A stretch of DNA of 64,000 bases from Burkholderia thailandensis E264 (GTDB taxonomy: Bacteria; Pseudomonadota; Gammaproteobacteria; Burkholderiales; Burkholderiaceae), in assembly GCF_000012365.1 (NCBI RefSeq), contig NC_007651.1, forward strand, positions 2,480,001-2,544,000. The letters are read 5' to 3'. A model generated the notes under the pieces. That model was not told the DNA's origin. It saw nothing but the letters and a program-made list of their open reading frames with translations, and did not search any database. Positions within the stretch are counted from its first letter, which is position 1. Each line of letters starts with the position of its first letter. This document shows, in pieces, positions 18,779 to 28,594 of the stretch. The position numbers and the translations under genes are program-made.

Positions 18779-19984
18779 ATGAGCGCAACCCCCGGCCCGC
18801 TCGCGGGCGTCAAGGTGCTCGAACTCGGCACGCTGATCGCCGGCCCGTTCGCCGCGCGCCTGCTCGCCGAGTTCGGCGCGGAAGTCATCAAGATCGAAGA
18901 TCCGAACGGCGGCGATCCGCTGCGCAAGTGGCGCAAGCTGTATCCGGAGGCGGGCGGCACGTCGCTGTGGTGGTCGGTGCAGGCGCGCAACAAGAAATCG
19001 GTGACGATCAACCTGAAGTCCGACGAGGGCAAGGAGATCGTGCGCCGCTTGGCGCGCGAAGCCGACATCGTCGTCGAGAACTTCCGCCCCGGGCTGCTCG
19101 AGAAGCTCGGCCTCGGCTACGACGTGCTGTCGGCCGACAATCCGGGCCTCGTGATGGTGCGCCTGTCGGGCTACGGGCAAACGGGCCCGTACCGCGACCG
19201 TCCCGGTTTCGGCGCGATCGCCGAATCGATGGGCGGGCTGCGCCACATCACGGGCTACCCGGAGTTGCCGCCGCCGCGCATCGGCATCTCGATCGGCGAT
19301 TCCATCGCGGCGCTGCACGGCGTGATCGGCGCGCTGATGGCGCTGCATCATCGCAACGCGAACGGCGGCGCGGGGCAGGTCGTCGACGTCGCGCTGTACG
19401 AGGCCGTCTTCAACATGATGGAAAGCGTCGTGCCCGAGTACGGCGTCTATGGGCTCGTGCGCGAGCGCACGGGCGCGTCGCTGCCGGGCATCGTGCCGTC
19501 GAACACATATCCGTGCCGCGACGGCAGCATCGTGATCGGCGGCAACAGCGATCCGATCTTCAAGCGCCTGATGGGAGCGATCGGGCGCGACGATCTCGCC
19601 GACGATCCGGCGCTCGCGCACAACGACGGCCGCGTGCCGCGCACGCAGGAGATCGACGCGGCGATCGGCGCGTGGCTCGCCGAGCGCACGATCGACGAGG
19701 CGCTCGCGGTGCTGAACTCGGCCGACGTGCCGGCATCGCGAATCTACAGCGTAGCCGACATGTTCACCGATCCGCAATTCGTCGCGCGCCAGATGATCCA
19801 GCGTTTCAAACTCGCCGACGGCGCGCAGATCCCGCTGCCGAACGTGACGCCGAAGCTGTCCGGCACGCCGGGCGAAACGCGCTGGCTCGGCCCGGCGCTC
19901 GGCGAGCACACGGACGAGGTGCTCGGAGCGCTCGGCTACGACGCGCAGGCGATCGCCGCGCTGCGCGAGAAGCGCGCGATCTGA
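18779..19984 (+). CDS. Class III (CaiB/BaiF) CoA-transferase
   Basis: 401 residues of the formyl-CoA transferase/CaiB family, which moves CoA between carboxylic acids through an aspartyl-CoA intermediate. Family features: [31 protein letters not shown] (about 9-39), [29 protein letters not shown], and the catalytic Asp at 174 in [11 protein letters not shown]. It is complete and single-domain. The substrate cannot be read from sequence, and the neighbours (recR, surE) give no metabolic clue. AAGGAAG precedes the ATG at 18779; an extension to 18734 overlaps the recR stop region and is not supported. Confidence 0.9.
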   Translation: MSATPGPLAGVKVLELGTLIAGPFAARLLAEFGAEVIKIEDPNGGDPLRKWRKLYPEAGGTSLWWSVQARNKKSVTINLKSDEGKEIVRRLAREADIVVENFRPGLLEKLGLGYDVLSADNPGLVMVRLSGYGQTGPYRDRPGFGAIAESMGGLRHITGYPELPPPRIGISIGDSIAALHGVIGALMALHHRNANGGAGQVVDVALYEAVFNMMESVVPEYGVYGLVRERTGASLPGIVPSNTYPCRDGSIVIGGNSDPIFKRLMGAIGRDDLADDPALAHNDGRVPRTQEIDAAIGAWLAERTIDEALAVLNSADVPASRIYSVADMFTDPQFVARQMIQRFKLADGAQIPLPNVTPKLSGTPGETRWLGPALGEHTDEVLGALGYDAQAIAALREKRAI

Positions 19985-20090
19985 GCGTCGAGGGCCGCGC
20001 GCGGCGTGCGTTTGCGCGGCATCGCGCGCGGCGCGCAACGCGGCCCGGGCTGTCGCTCTCGCGCAATCTTTCCTCGGTTACAATCGCCGG

Positions 20091-20852
20091 ATGCGAATAC
20101 TACTCAGCAACGACGACGGATACCTCGCGCCCGGCCTCGCCGCGCTGTACGAAGCGCTGCGCCCGCTTGCCGAGGTCATGGTGATGGCGCCCGAGCAGAA
20201 CTGCAGCGGCGCGTCTAACTCGCTCACGCTGTCGCGTCCGCTTTCGGTGTCGCGCTCGGCGACCACGGGTTTCTACTACGTGAACGGCACGCCGACCGAT
20301 TCGGTGCACGTCGCGCTGACGGGCATGCTCGACGCGAAGCCCGACCTCGTCGTGTCGGGGATCAACAACGGCCAGAACATGGGCGATGACACGCTGTATT
20401 CCGGAACGGTCGCGGCCGCGACGGAAGGCATCATGTTCGGCGTGCCGGCGATCGCGTTCTCGCTCGTTCACAAGGAGTGGGCGCACCTCGAAGACGCGGC
20501 GCGCGTCGCGGCCGAGATCGTGCGTCATTACCTCGATCATCCGCTGCCCGGCCAGCCGCTCCTGAACGTCAACATTCCGAACCTGCCGTACGGCGAGCTG
20601 AGGGGCTGGCGTGTGACGCGGCTCGGCAAGCGTCATCCGTCGCAGCCGGTGATTCGCCAAATCAATCCGCGCGGCGAGCCGATCTACTGGATCGGTGCGG
20701 CGGGCGACGCGCTCGATGCGAGCGAGGGCACCGATTTCCACGCGACCGCCGCGGGCTACGTGTCGATCACGCCGCTGCAGCTCGATCTCACCCACACGCA
20801 AATGCTGGCGGCCACGCGCGATTGGGCGCATGCCGGGAGCGGCGCTTCATGA
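20091..20852 (+). CDS. surE: 5'/3'-nucleotidase SurE
   Basis: 253 residues, metal-dependent nucleotide phosphatase needed for long stationary-phase survival. Metal ligands Asp 8 and Asp 9 are in [25 protein letters not shown] and [23 protein letters not shown] complete the active site. Length is normal. Its TGA overlaps the next ATG (pcm) as ATGA at 20849-20852, so the two are translationally coupled, as in E. coli. Confidence 0.97.
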   Translation: MRILLSNDDGYLAPGLAALYEALRPLAEVMVMAPEQNCSGASNSLTLSRPLSVSRSATTGFYYVNGTPTDSVHVALTGMLDAKPDLVVSGINNGQNMGDDTLYSGTVAAATEGIMFGVPAIAFSLVHKEWAHLEDAARVAAEIVRHYLDHPLPGQPLLNVNIPNLPYGELRGWRVTRLGKRHPSQPVIRQINPRGEPIYWIGAAGDALDASEGTDFHATAAGYVSITPLQLDLTHTQMLAATRDWAHAGSGAS

Positions 20853-21832
20853 GCGGCGAGCGCGCGAAGCGGTTTCCGCTCGCGCTCGAGGATCTGAAGC
20901 GCGAGCCGCGCAAGCCCGAAGGGCGCGCGGCCGAGCGTCAGGCCGCGGGCGACGCCGCCCGTCAGCGCCTCATCGCCGCGGCGGCGGCCGCGCCCGCCGC
21001 CGCCTCCCCGATCGCGCCCGAACGCCTCGCGCCGCGCGCGGCCGGCGCGTCGGGGAGCGGCGTGCCCGTTGCGAAACCGGCGCGTGCGAAACCGCCCACG
21101 ACGCCCGGCGTCGCAAAGAGCGCGCCGTCCTCCGGCGTGAAGAACGGCGACAAGAGCGCGACGCCGAACGTCGCGTTGAGCGGCGCGCTCGCGCTGACTT
21201 CGGAACGGGTGCGCGAGCGCATGGTCGAACGGCTTCGGGCAAACGGCGTGGCCGATCCGCGCGTGCTCGCCGCGATGTCGGCCGTGCCGCGCCACATGTT
21301 CGTGGATCCGGGGCTTGCGGCCCAGGCGTACGAGGACGCCGCGCTGCCGATCGGCCATCAGCAGACGATCTCGAAGCCGTCGGTCGTCGCGCGGATGATC
21401 GAGCTCGCGGCGGCGGGCCGCACGCTCGAGCGCGTGCTCGAAATCGGCACGGGCTGCGGCTATCAGGCCGCGGTGCTGAGTCGCGTCGCGCGCGACGTGT
21501 ATTCGATCGAACGCGTGAAGCCGCTCTACGAGCGCGCGAAACTGAATTTGCGGCCGCTGCGCGTGCCGAACATCCGCCTGCACTACGGCGACGGACGCGT
21601 GGGCCTGCCCGCCGCGGCGCCGTTCGACGCGATCGTGATCGCCGCGGCGGGGCTCGACGTGCCGCGGGCGCTGTTGGAACAATTGGCGATCGGCGGCAGG
21701 CTCGTCGCGCCTGTCGGAGAACAGGCGGGCGAGCAGGTGCTCACGCTCGTGGAGCGCGTCGCACCCGCGCAGTGGCGTGAGTCGCGGCTTGATCGCGTTT
21801 TCTTTGTCCCTTTAAAATCCGGAGTGATTTGA
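20849..21832 (+). CDS. pcm: Protein-L-isoaspartate O-methyltransferase with long N-terminal extension
   Basis: 327 residues; E. coli Pcm is 208. The enzyme methylates abnormal L-isoaspartyl residues to start repair of aged proteins. The catalytic part starts near residue 115 ([19 protein letters not shown]) and contains the SAM motif [17 protein letters not shown] and the substrate-site [11 protein letters not shown]. Residues 1-110 are Ala/Pro/Lys-rich low complexity with no domain I recognise. The start is fixed by the ATGA overlap with surE. Confidence 0.95.
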   Translation: MSGERAKRFPLALEDLKREPRKPEGRAAERQAAGDAARQRLIAAAAAAPAAASPIAPERLAPRAAGASGSGVPVAKPARAKPPTTPGVAKSAPSSGVKNGDKSATPNVALSGALALTSERVRERMVERLRANGVADPRVLAAMSAVPRHMFVDPGLAAQAYEDAALPIGHQQTISKPSVVARMIELAAAGRTLERVLEIGTGCGYQAAVLSRVARDVYSIERVKPLYERAKLNLRPLRVPNIRLHYGDGRVGLPAAAPFDAIVIAAAGLDVPRALLEQLAIGGRLVAPVGEQAGEQVLTLVERVAPAQWRESRLDRVFFVPLKSGVI

Positions 21833-21837
21833 TACCG

Positions 21838-22734
21838 ATGAGTATGCTGCGCGCGATGCAAAACAATCGTTCGAAGGTTCCGCTCTCGCTCGCTCAGCGC
21901 GCGATTTGCATGGCGGCGCTCACGCTGCTCGCCGCGTGCGCGACGCGGCTCGACCAGGCGCCCGTCGTCGACCGTTCCGGCTCGCTCGGCGCGACGGCCG
22001 CCACGCAGCCGCCCGCGCCGCTGCCGCCCGCGCCCCCGGGTTACTACCGGGTGAAGCCGGGTGACACGCTTTATCGGATCGCGCTCGAGAACGGCCAGAA
22101 CTATCGCGACATCGCCGCGTGGAACAACCTGACCAACCCGAATCAGATCGAAGTTGATCAGCTGCTGCGCGTGTCGCCGACCGCGGGCGGCGCGACGGCG
22201 GCCGCACCGGTCGCCGGCGCAGCAGTCACGCCGCCGCTGTCGAGCGGTCCGTCGAGCGGCTCGGCCGCCGTGCCGCCGATCTATGGCTCCGGTTCCAGCG
22301 CGAGCGCCGCGCCGACTGCGTCGGCGGCGATCACGCCGAGCGAAACGGGCGCGAGCGCCGCGAGCGGCAACGTGTCGTTCGCGTGGCCGGTGAGCGGCGC
22401 GCTGCTCAACACGTTCGACGATTCGAAGAACAAGGGGATCAACATCGGCGGCCCGGCCGGCGAGGCCGTGAAGGCCGCTGCGGATGGCCGCGTGGTGTAC
22501 GCGGGCAACGGGCTGCGCGGCTATGGCAACCTCATTATCATCAAGCACGACGCAACTTATCTCACAGCGTATGCACACAATCGCGCTTTGATGGTAAAAG
22601 AGGGGGACGCGGTGACGAAAGGCCAGAAGATCGCAGAGATGGGCAATAGCGATTCCGACCGCGTGATGCTGCATTTCGAGGTTCGCCGGCAGGGTAAACC
22701 TGTCGATCCGCTGAAGTATTTGCCGCCTCAATAA
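21838..22734 (+). CDS. nlpD: NlpD lipoprotein, LysM and M23 domains, amidase activator
   Basis: 298 residues. Signal peptide with lipobox LLAAC and lipidated Cys 34; LysM peptidoglycan-binding repeat YYRVKPGDTLYRIALENGQNYRD (split here across about 65-90); Ala/Ser-rich linker; and a C-terminal LytM/M23 domain (about 175-298) with NIGGPAGEAVKAAADGRVVYAG, GNLIIIKHD and LHFEVRR. In the M23 zinc site positions the usual HxxxD and HxH are not all present, as expected for NlpD-type activators that stimulate AmiC rather than cut peptidoglycan. GGAGTG precedes the ATG at 21838. As in E. coli, rpoS follows and may have a promoter inside nlpD. Confidence 0.95.
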   Translation: MSMLRAMQNNRSKVPLSLAQRAICMAALTLLAACATRLDQAPVVDRSGSLGATAATQPPAPLPPAPPGYYRVKPGDTLYRIALENGQNYRDIAAWNNLTNPNQIEVDQLLRVSPTAGGATAAAPVAGAAVTPPLSSGPSSGSAAVPPIYGSGSSASAAPTASAAITPSETGASAASGNVSFAWPVSGALLNTFDDSKNKGINIGGPAGEAVKAAADGRVVYAGNGLRGYGNLIIIKHDATYLTAYAHNRALMVKEGDAVTKGQKIAEMGNSDSDRVMLHFEVRRQGKPVDPLKYLPPQ

Positions 22735-22745
22735 ACGAGACGACC

Positions 22746-23837
22746 ATGCCGAAATCGAAGCGCCACGATCCGCAAGCCGAGTCTGAGAAGCTCAGTCGAG
22801 CCACGCAAGCATCGGTGGAGCGAACGGGTGCTTCGACGGACGAGGACGAAGACGCTGCCGACAGCGAACGCGACTACGAGCCGCGCGAAGCGGATTCTGA
22901 CGATTCGCCGGGCGAAGGGCGCGGCGAGACGGCCGACGCGTCGCCCGACCTGGACGACTTCCGGGCGCTTCTGCAGGCGGAACTCACCGCCGACACGATT
23001 CAGCACTACCTGAACCGCATCAGCGTGAAGCCGCTGTTGACGGTCGAGGAAGAGCAGCGCTATTCGCGGCTCGCGAAGGCGGGAGAATTCGAGGCGCGGC
23101 AGGTGATGATCGAGCGCAACCTTCGGCTCGTCGTCAGCATCGCGAAAGGCTATCTGAATCGCGGCGTGCCGCTTCTCGATCTGATCGAAGAGGGCAATCT
23201 CGGGCTCATGCACGCAATCGAAAAATTCGATCCGACGCGCGGCTTTCGTTTTTCGACGTACGCGACCTGGTGGATTCGCCAGAGCATCGAGCGCGCGATC
23301 ATGAATCAGGCGCGCACGGTGCGACTGCCGGTGCACGTGATCCGCGAGTTGAACCAGGTGCTGCGCGCGAAGCGCCATCTCGAGAAGAACTCGCTGTCGA
23401 CGGGCGAGGCCGCCGAACGCCGCGAGGCGAGCATCGACGACATCGCGTATCTGACCGGCAAGACGGCAGAGGAGGTCACCGACATCCTCGCGCTGAACGA
23501 GCACACCGCATCGCTCGACGCGCCGCTCGATCTCGATCCGGCGAGCAGCCTGCTCGATCTTCTACCCGACGACCAGAGCCAGTCGCCCGACGCGGAGGTT
23601 CAGCACCGCGAGTTGGAGACGCTCACGCGCGCGTGGCTGTCGCGTCTGTCCGACAAGCACCGTCACGTGATCGAGCGGCGCTTCGGCCTCAACCATATCG
23701 AACCCGCGACGCTCGAGGAGCTTGCCGACGAGATGGGACTGACCCGCGAGCGGGTTCGTCAGATCCAGCAGGAAGCGCTCGTGCGGCTCAAGCGGTTTTT
23801 CGCCTCCAACGGCGTGCGCAAGGACGCCGTTCTGTAA
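22746..23837 (+). CDS. rpoS: RNA polymerase sigma factor RpoS (sigma-38)
   Basis: 363 residues, master sigma factor of stationary phase and general stress. Region 1.2 begins DTIQHYLNRISVKPLLTVEEE (about 80), region 2 holds NLRLVVSIAKGYLNRGVPLLDLIEEGNLGL and FRFSTYATWWIRQSIERAI, and region 4.2 holds LEELADEMGLTRERVRQIQQEAL. The first 75 residues are acidic and longer than in E. coli (330 total). It sits 11 bases after nlpD, a conserved order, so some transcription reads through from nlpD. Confidence 0.97.
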   Translation: MPKSKRHDPQAESEKLSRATQASVERTGASTDEDEDAADSERDYEPREADSDDSPGEGRGETADASPDLDDFRALLQAELTADTIQHYLNRISVKPLLTVEEEQRYSRLAKAGEFEARQVMIERNLRLVVSIAKGYLNRGVPLLDLIEEGNLGLMHAIEKFDPTRGFRFSTYATWWIRQSIERAIMNQARTVRLPVHVIRELNQVLRAKRHLEKNSLSTGEAAERREASIDDIAYLTGKTAEEVTDILALNEHTASLDAPLDLDPASSLLDLLPDDQSQSPDAEVQHRELETLTRAWLSRLSDKHRHVIERRFGLNHIEPATLEELADEMGLTRERVRQIQQEALVRLKRFFASNGVRKDAVL

Positions 23838-23844
23838 CTCATCG

Positions 23845-24621
23845 ATGACACCGATTCTGGTTTTTGACATCGAGACGATTCCCGATGTCGACGGCATTCG
23901 CCGTCTTGAAGATCTGCCCGCCGACCTTGCCGACGCCGACGTGGCCGAGCACGCATTCGCCGCGCGCCGCGAGAAGACGGGCAGCGATTTCCTGCCGCTC
24001 CATCTGCAACGGATCGCGGCGATCTCGTGCGTGTTCCGCGACAACAACGGCTTTCGCGTACGCTCGCTCGGCACGCCGGACGACCCGGAGGCGGCGCTGA
24101 TCCAGTCGTTCTACCGCGTGATCGAGAAGTACACGCCGCAGCTCGTGTCGTGGAACGGCGGCGGCTTCGATCTGCCGGTGCTCCATTACCGCGGGCTCGT
24201 ACACGGCGTCGCGGCGCCGCGCTACTGGGACATGGGCGAGGACGATCGCGACTTCAAGTGGAACAATTATCTGTCGCGTTACCACACGCGGCATCTGGAT
24301 CTGATGGATCTGCTCGCGCTTTACCAGCCGCGCGCGAGCGCGCCGCTCGATGCGCTCGCGAAGCTGTGCGGTTTCCCGGGCAAGCTCGGGATGGACGGCA
24401 GCCAGGTGTGGGCGGCGTTCCAGCAAGGGCGGATCGAAGAGATTCGCAATTACTGCGAGACCGACGTCGTCAACACGTACTTGCTGTATTGCCGGTTCCA
24501 GCAGATGCGCGGCGGCCTGTCGCCCGCCGAGTACACCGAGGAGATCGCGCTCGTGAAGAACACGCTCGTGCAGGAACCGGCGCCGCACTGGGCCGAATAC
24601 CTCGCCGCGTTCGACGCGTAA
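23845..24621 (+). CDS. PolB-related 3'-5' exonuclease
   Basis: 258 residues of the stand-alone 3'-5' exonuclease family related to the proofreading domain of family B polymerases. DEDDy active site: Exo I FDIETIPD with Asp 8 and Glu 10, Exo II SWNGGGFDLPVL, Exo III YCETDVVNTYLLY. It starts 7 bases after the rpoS stop, so it is probably cotranscribed. Role inferred: single-strand DNA or RNA trimming in repair. No polymerase domain follows. Confidence 0.88.
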   Translation: MTPILVFDIETIPDVDGIRRLEDLPADLADADVAEHAFAARREKTGSDFLPLHLQRIAAISCVFRDNNGFRVRSLGTPDDPEAALIQSFYRVIEKYTPQLVSWNGGGFDLPVLHYRGLVHGVAAPRYWDMGEDDRDFKWNNYLSRYHTRHLDLMDLLALYQPRASAPLDALAKLCGFPGKLGMDGSQVWAAFQQGRIEEIRNYCETDVVNTYLLYCRFQQMRGGLSPAEYTEEIALVKNTLVQEPAPHWAEYLAAFDA

Positions 24622-24757
24622 CGCAACTCGCGGCGTCACCCGCCGTGCGTGACGCGAACGTCGCGCTTCCCGTTCGTCTCGAATCGCTTGCCGCCCTCCG
24701 GCGACGGCCGGCCGCGCGTCGATCGCCGTCGGCCGATCTGCTTGCGCGTCGCTTTGA

Positions 24758-25618
24758 CTACGTATCGCTCAACTCCAGCACGATCGGCTGATGATCGGAT
24801 GCGCGTGTCGCGCCGTCGATCTCGCAGCGTGATATGCGGTGGGCGAGCGTGTCGGTGACGAATGCGAAATCGCACGTCATCGGTCCTTCACTCCATTGCC
24901 CGGTGTCGTAGACGCCCGCCGTCATCGGCGGCGTCTTGCCCGGATGGCGCGCGAGCCACGCGTCGACGAAGCGCGGCGCGTCCGGGAACGGCGCGAGAAA
25001 GCGCCGGTACGCTTCGCTGCGGTACGCGCTGTTGAAGTCGCCGCAGACGATGGCATCGGCCGCGCGCGCCGACGGCGCGAACGGGCCCGTCGGCGTTTCC
25101 GGCGGCGCGCTGGCGCGCGCATGCGCGGCCGCCTCGCGATGCAGGCGCCGCAGCGCATCGACCTGCGCGAGCCGCTGCTGCGCCGAGTAGTACTCGAGGT
25201 GCGTGACGATGACGCGCAGCGGCCCGAACGGCGCGCGCAGCGTGACCTCGAGCGCGCAGCGCGGCATCGACGGTGCGGCGGCGCTCGCGGGCCACGGCAG
25301 CGCGTGACGCATCGCGCGCTCGACGGGCAGCCGCGTCGCGAGCGCGTTGCCGAATTGCCGGCGCGGCGCGCCCGGCCCGAGCGGCGGCAGATCGACGCCG
25401 ATCGCGTCGAACACCGCGTAACCCGGCAGCAGCGCGGCCAGTTCCGCATATTGATCGCCGGACGGCCCGCCCGGCAGCGCGTGAAAGCCGCGCGTGACTT
25501 CCTGCATGCATAGCACGTCGAAATCGCCGAGGCCGCGCGCGGCGTCGATAGTGCGCGCGAGGTCGACCGTGCCGTTCGCGTCCCGTCCCCATTGGATGTT
25601 CCAACTGATGAGTCGCAT
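24758..25618 (-). CDS. Endonuclease/exonuclease/phosphatase family protein
   Basis: 286 residues of the EEP superfamily (Mg-dependent phosphodiesterases such as exonuclease III, DNase I and sphingomyelinase). Motifs: [10 protein letters not shown] (start), LCMQEVTRG with the metal-binding Glu, [27 protein letters not shown] with Asp-Asn, and [11 protein letters not shown] at the C terminus. No signal peptide, so it is cytosolic. Substrate unknown; it is too diverged to call a DNA repair AP-endonuclease. The ATG at 25618 has CGGAG upstream. It is divergent from rlmD, whose start lies 77 bases away. Confidence 0.88.
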   Translation of the reverse strand: MRLISWNIQWGRDANGTVDLARTIDAARGLGDFDVLCMQEVTRGFHALPGGPSGDQYAELAALLPGYAVFDAIGVDLPPLGPGAPRRQFGNALATRLPVERAMRHALPWPASAAAPSMPRCALEVTLRAPFGPLRVIVTHLEYYSAQQRLAQVDALRRLHREAAAHARASAPPETPTGPFAPSARAADAIVCGDFNSAYRSEAYRRFLAPFPDAPRFVDAWLARHPGKTPPMTAGVYDTGQWSEGPMTCDFAFVTDTLAHRISRCEIDGATRASDHQPIVLELSDT

Positions 25619-25694
25619 CGTCGAATCTCCGTTGCATGGCGGCCGTTCGTCTACAATCTCGCCTTTCCCCACAATCGTTCGTCAGGAAAAGCTG

Positions 25695-27092
25695 GTGTCA
25701 GAAGCCGTCCCTCTCTCCACACCCGGCGCGTCGCATGCGGGCGCCGCAACCGATCGCGCCCCGGTTCTCGATATCGATTCGCTCGACATGGAAGCGCGCG
25801 GCGTCGGCCGTGCCGTCGACGAAAACGGCGAACCCGGCAAGGTGATTTTCGTCGAGGGCGCGTTGCCCGGCGAACGCGTCACCTATTCGAGTTTCCGCCG
25901 CAAGCCGACCTACGAACAGGCGCAGGTCGTCGATATTCTGCGCCCGAGCGTGATGCGCACGCGGCCGAAATGCGCATTTTTCGGCACATGCGGCGGCTGT
26001 TCGATGCAGCATCTCGACATGCGCGCGCAGGTCGCGATCAAGCAGCGCGTGCTCGAGGACAACCTGTGGCATCTCGCGAAGCTGCGCGCCGAGGCGATGT
26101 TCGCGCCGATTCACGGCCCGTCGTGGGGCTACCGCTATCGTGCCCGCCTCACCGTGCGCCACGTCGCGAAGAAGGGCGGCGTGCTCGTCGGCTTCCACGA
26201 GAAGAAGAGCAGCTACGTCGCCGACATGACGAGCTGCGAGGTGCTGCCGCCGCACGTGTCCGCGATGCTGGTGCCGCTGCGCCGGCTCGTCGAGCAATTG
26301 TCGATCCGCGATCGCATGCCGCAGATCGAGCTTGCGGTCGGCTCGCAGGTGACGGCGCTCGTGCTGCGCGTGCTCGAGCCGATCAACGCGGCCGACGAGA
26401 CGCTCCTGCGCGAATTCGCGGACGCGCATCGCGTGCAGTTCTGGCTGCAGCCGAAAGGGCCGGACACGGTCGCGCCGTTCTATCCGCTCGACGTGCAGCT
26501 CGACTACACGCTGCCCGAATTCGGGATCCGGATGCCGTTCAAGCCGACCGATTTCACGCAGGTCAACCACCAGATCAACCGCGTGCTCGTCGGTCGGGCG
26601 CTGCGCCTGCTCGCGCCCGAGCGCGGCGACCGCGTGCTCGATCTGTTCTGCGGGATCGGCAACTTCACGCTGCCGCTCGCGCGGCTCGCTCGCGAGGTGG
26701 TCGGGATCGAGGGCAGCGAGACGCTGACGTCGCGCGCGCTCGCGAATGCAAAGGAAAACGGCGTCGACGGGCATACGTCGTTCGCGAGCCGCAATCTGTT
26801 CGAGGTGACGGCCGACGATCTGCACGCGCTCGGCGCATTCGACAAATTCCTGGTCGATCCGCCGCGCGAAGGCGCGCTCGCGGTGTCGAAGGCGCTCGCC
26901 GAGATCGCGCAGAGCGGCGAAGGGCCGCTGCCCGCGCGGATCGTCTACGTGTCGTGCAATCCGTCGACGCTCGCACGAGACGCGGGTCTCCTCGTGCACG
27001 AGGCAGGTTATCGGCTGAAGGGCGCGGGCGTCGTCAACATGTTCCCGCACACGTCGCATGTCGAATCGATCGCGCTCTTCGAGCGTGACTGA
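25695..27092 (+). CDS. rlmD: 23S rRNA m5U1939 methyltransferase RlmD
   Basis: 465 residues. The enzyme methylates U1939 in 23S rRNA using SAM. TRAM domain at about 20-75, [4Fe-4S] ligands Cys 93, 99, 102 ([10 protein letters not shown]) and 181, Rossmann SAM motif [24 protein letters not shown], and catalytic Cys 421 in [12 protein letters not shown]. The GTG at 25695 is chosen because AGGAAAAG lies 5 bases upstream and the upstream in-frame sequence overlaps the divergent gene and has no family similarity. Confidence 0.96.
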   Translation: MSEAVPLSTPGASHAGAATDRAPVLDIDSLDMEARGVGRAVDENGEPGKVIFVEGALPGERVTYSSFRRKPTYEQAQVVDILRPSVMRTRPKCAFFGTCGGCSMQHLDMRAQVAIKQRVLEDNLWHLAKLRAEAMFAPIHGPSWGYRYRARLTVRHVAKKGGVLVGFHEKKSSYVADMTSCEVLPPHVSAMLVPLRRLVEQLSIRDRMPQIELAVGSQVTALVLRVLEPINAADETLLREFADAHRVQFWLQPKGPDTVAPFYPLDVQLDYTLPEFGIRMPFKPTDFTQVNHQINRVLVGRALRLLAPERGDRVLDLFCGIGNFTLPLARLAREVVGIEGSETLTSRALANAKENGVDGHTSFASRNLFEVTADDLHALGAFDKFLVDPPREGALAVSKALAEIAQSGEGPLPARIVYVSCNPSTLARDAGLLVHEAGYRLKGAGVVNMFPHTSHVESIALFERD

Positions 27093-27116
27093 CGCGAGAT
27101 CCGGGCAGCGCGCACA

Positions 27117-27146
27117 TAAAAAAACCGGCCCGAGGGCCGGTTTTTT
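27117..27146. terminator. Bidirectional terminator between rlmD and the BI-1 gene
   Basis: AAAACCGGCCC-GAG-GGCCGGTTTT with an A run before and a T run after it, between two convergent genes. Confidence 0.93.
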
Positions 27147-27179
27147 CGTGATGCGCGCAGACGTGCGTGCCGCCGGGCT

Positions 27180-27878
27180 TCAGTTGCGGTTGCCGCCGAA
27201 AATGCCGAGCAGCGCGAGCAGGTTCGTGAACACGTTGTACAGATCGAGGTAGATCGCGAGCGTCGCGCTGATGTAATTCGTCTCGCCGCCGTTCACGACG
27301 CGCTGGACGTCGAACAGCATGTACGCCGAGAAGATCACGATCGCGAGCACCGACACGGTCAGCATCAACGCGGGCAATTGCAGGAACATGTTCGCGACCA
27401 TCGCGAGCAGCAGCACGATCACGCCGACGAAGAGCCATTTGCCGAGGCCCGAGAAGTCGCGCTTGCTGACGGTCGCGACGGTCGCCATCGCGGCGAAGAT
27501 CACGCCGGTGCCGCCGAACGCGAGCATGATGAGCGACGGACCGTTCGAGAAGCCGAGGATGAAGCTCAAGAGGCGCGACAGCATCAGGCCCATGAAGAAC
27601 GTGAAGCCGAGCAGCACGAACACGCCGGCCGAGCTGTTCTTCGTGCGCTCGATCGCGAACATGAAGCCGAACGCGATCGCGAAGAACGCGAGGAGGCTCA
27701 TCATCGGGCTCGTCGCGGCGAACAGCGAGAAACCCGTCGCGACGCCAACCCAGGCGCCGAGCACGGTCGGCACCATCGACAGCGCGAGGAGCCAGTAGGT
27801 GTTGCGCAGCACGCGGTTGCGGGTCTCGGCGGTGCCGATCGCGCCGCCGCGGCCGAAGTTGTACGGATAATCGTTCAT
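27180..27878 (-). CDS. Bax inhibitor-1/YccA family inner-membrane protein
   Basis: 232 residues and seven predicted membrane helices, the usual size of UPF0005/BI-1 proteins. Features: LRNTYWLLALSMVPTVLGAWVG (first helix), GFTFFMGLMLSRLLSFIL, and the C-terminal YLDLYNVFTNLLALLGI with the conserved Asp. E. coli YccA modulates FtsH proteolysis; calcium leak activity is known for a Bacillus homologue. AGGAGA precedes the ATG at 27878. An in-frame extension to 27992 has no family similarity. Confidence 0.92.
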   Translation of the reverse strand: MNDYPYNFGRGGAIGTAETRNRVLRNTYWLLALSMVPTVLGAWVGVATGFSLFAATSPMMSLLAFFAIAFGFMFAIERTKNSSAGVFVLLGFTFFMGLMLSRLLSFILGFSNGPSLIMLAFGGTGVIFAAMATVATVSKRDFSGLGKWLFVGVIVLLLAMVANMFLQLPALMLTVSVLAIVIFSAYMLFDVQRVVNGGETNYISATLAIYLDLYNVFTNLLALLGIFGGNRN

Positions 27879-28071
27879 GGTTTCTCCTAACATGGAACGT
27901 GGCGCCGCCGCCGGTGGGCGGCGCGCTTGTTGCGCCGCAAAAAACCGCGTGGCCGCTACCCCTAAGATAGGTTTCGACGGCGGAGGTTTCAACGCCTGGG
28001 CGCTTGCGGAACGCGAAGCATTCGAACCTTTCGGTCGTGTAAGGGTTCAATCGCAATGATACACGGGAACG

Positions 28072-28080
28072 TGTTACAAT
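28072..28080 (+). promoter_or_regulatory. Extended -10 promoter of ndk
   Basis: TGTTACAAT: TG extension plus TACAAT (28075-28080), 46 bases before the ndk ATG. The upstream DNA is AT-rich compared with its surroundings. No strong -35. Confidence 0.6.
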
Positions 28081-28126
28081 AGCGGATTCATTTGAAACTG
28101 TAACCTCTTAATTTCTTGGAGTTTTT

Positions 28127-28552
28127 ATGGCACTCGAGCGCACCCTGTCGATCATCAAGCCGGATGCGGTGGCGAAGAACGTGATCGGCCAGATCTACAG
28201 CCGTTTCGAAAACGCCGGCCTGAAGATCGTGGCGGCGCGCATGGCGCACCTGTCGCGCGCCGATGCGGAGAAGTTCTACGCCGTGCACGCCGAGCGTCCG
28301 TTCTTCAAGGATCTCGTCGAATTCATGATCTCGGGCCCGGTGATGATCCAGGTTCTGGAAGGCGAGGACGCGATCCTGAAGAACCGCGACCTGATGGGCG
28401 CGACGGATCCGAAGAAGGCGGAAAAGGGCACGATCCGCGCCGACTTCGCGGATAGCATCGACGCGAACGCCGTGCACGGCTCGGACGCACCGGAAACGGC
28501 GCGCGTCGAGATCGCGTTCTTCTTCCCGGAAATGAACGTCTACTCGCGCTAA
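28127..28552 (+). CDS. ndk: Nucleoside diphosphate kinase
   Basis: 141 residues, balances NTP pools by transferring phosphate from ATP to NDPs through a phospho-histidine. N-terminal [18 protein letters not shown], substrate motif [16 protein letters not shown], and active-site [20 protein letters not shown] with the catalytic His in the NxxHGSD motif. TTGGAG precedes the ATG. It starts the conserved ndk-rlmN-rodZ-ispG-hisS-yfgM-bamB series. Confidence 0.98.
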   Translation: MALERTLSIIKPDAVAKNVIGQIYSRFENAGLKIVAARMAHLSRADAEKFYAVHAERPFFKDLVEFMISGPVMIQVLEGEDAILKNRDLMGATDPKKAEKGTIRADFADSIDANAVHGSDAPETARVEIAFFFPEMNVYSR

Positions 28553-28594
28553 GCGGGTCGGGGTCCGGCGCGTTCGGCGGCAAGGCAGGGCATC

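Noticed and set aside
27061..27146. Possible small RNA at the rlmD end
   Set aside because: The only structure is the bidirectional terminator; no promoter is visible.
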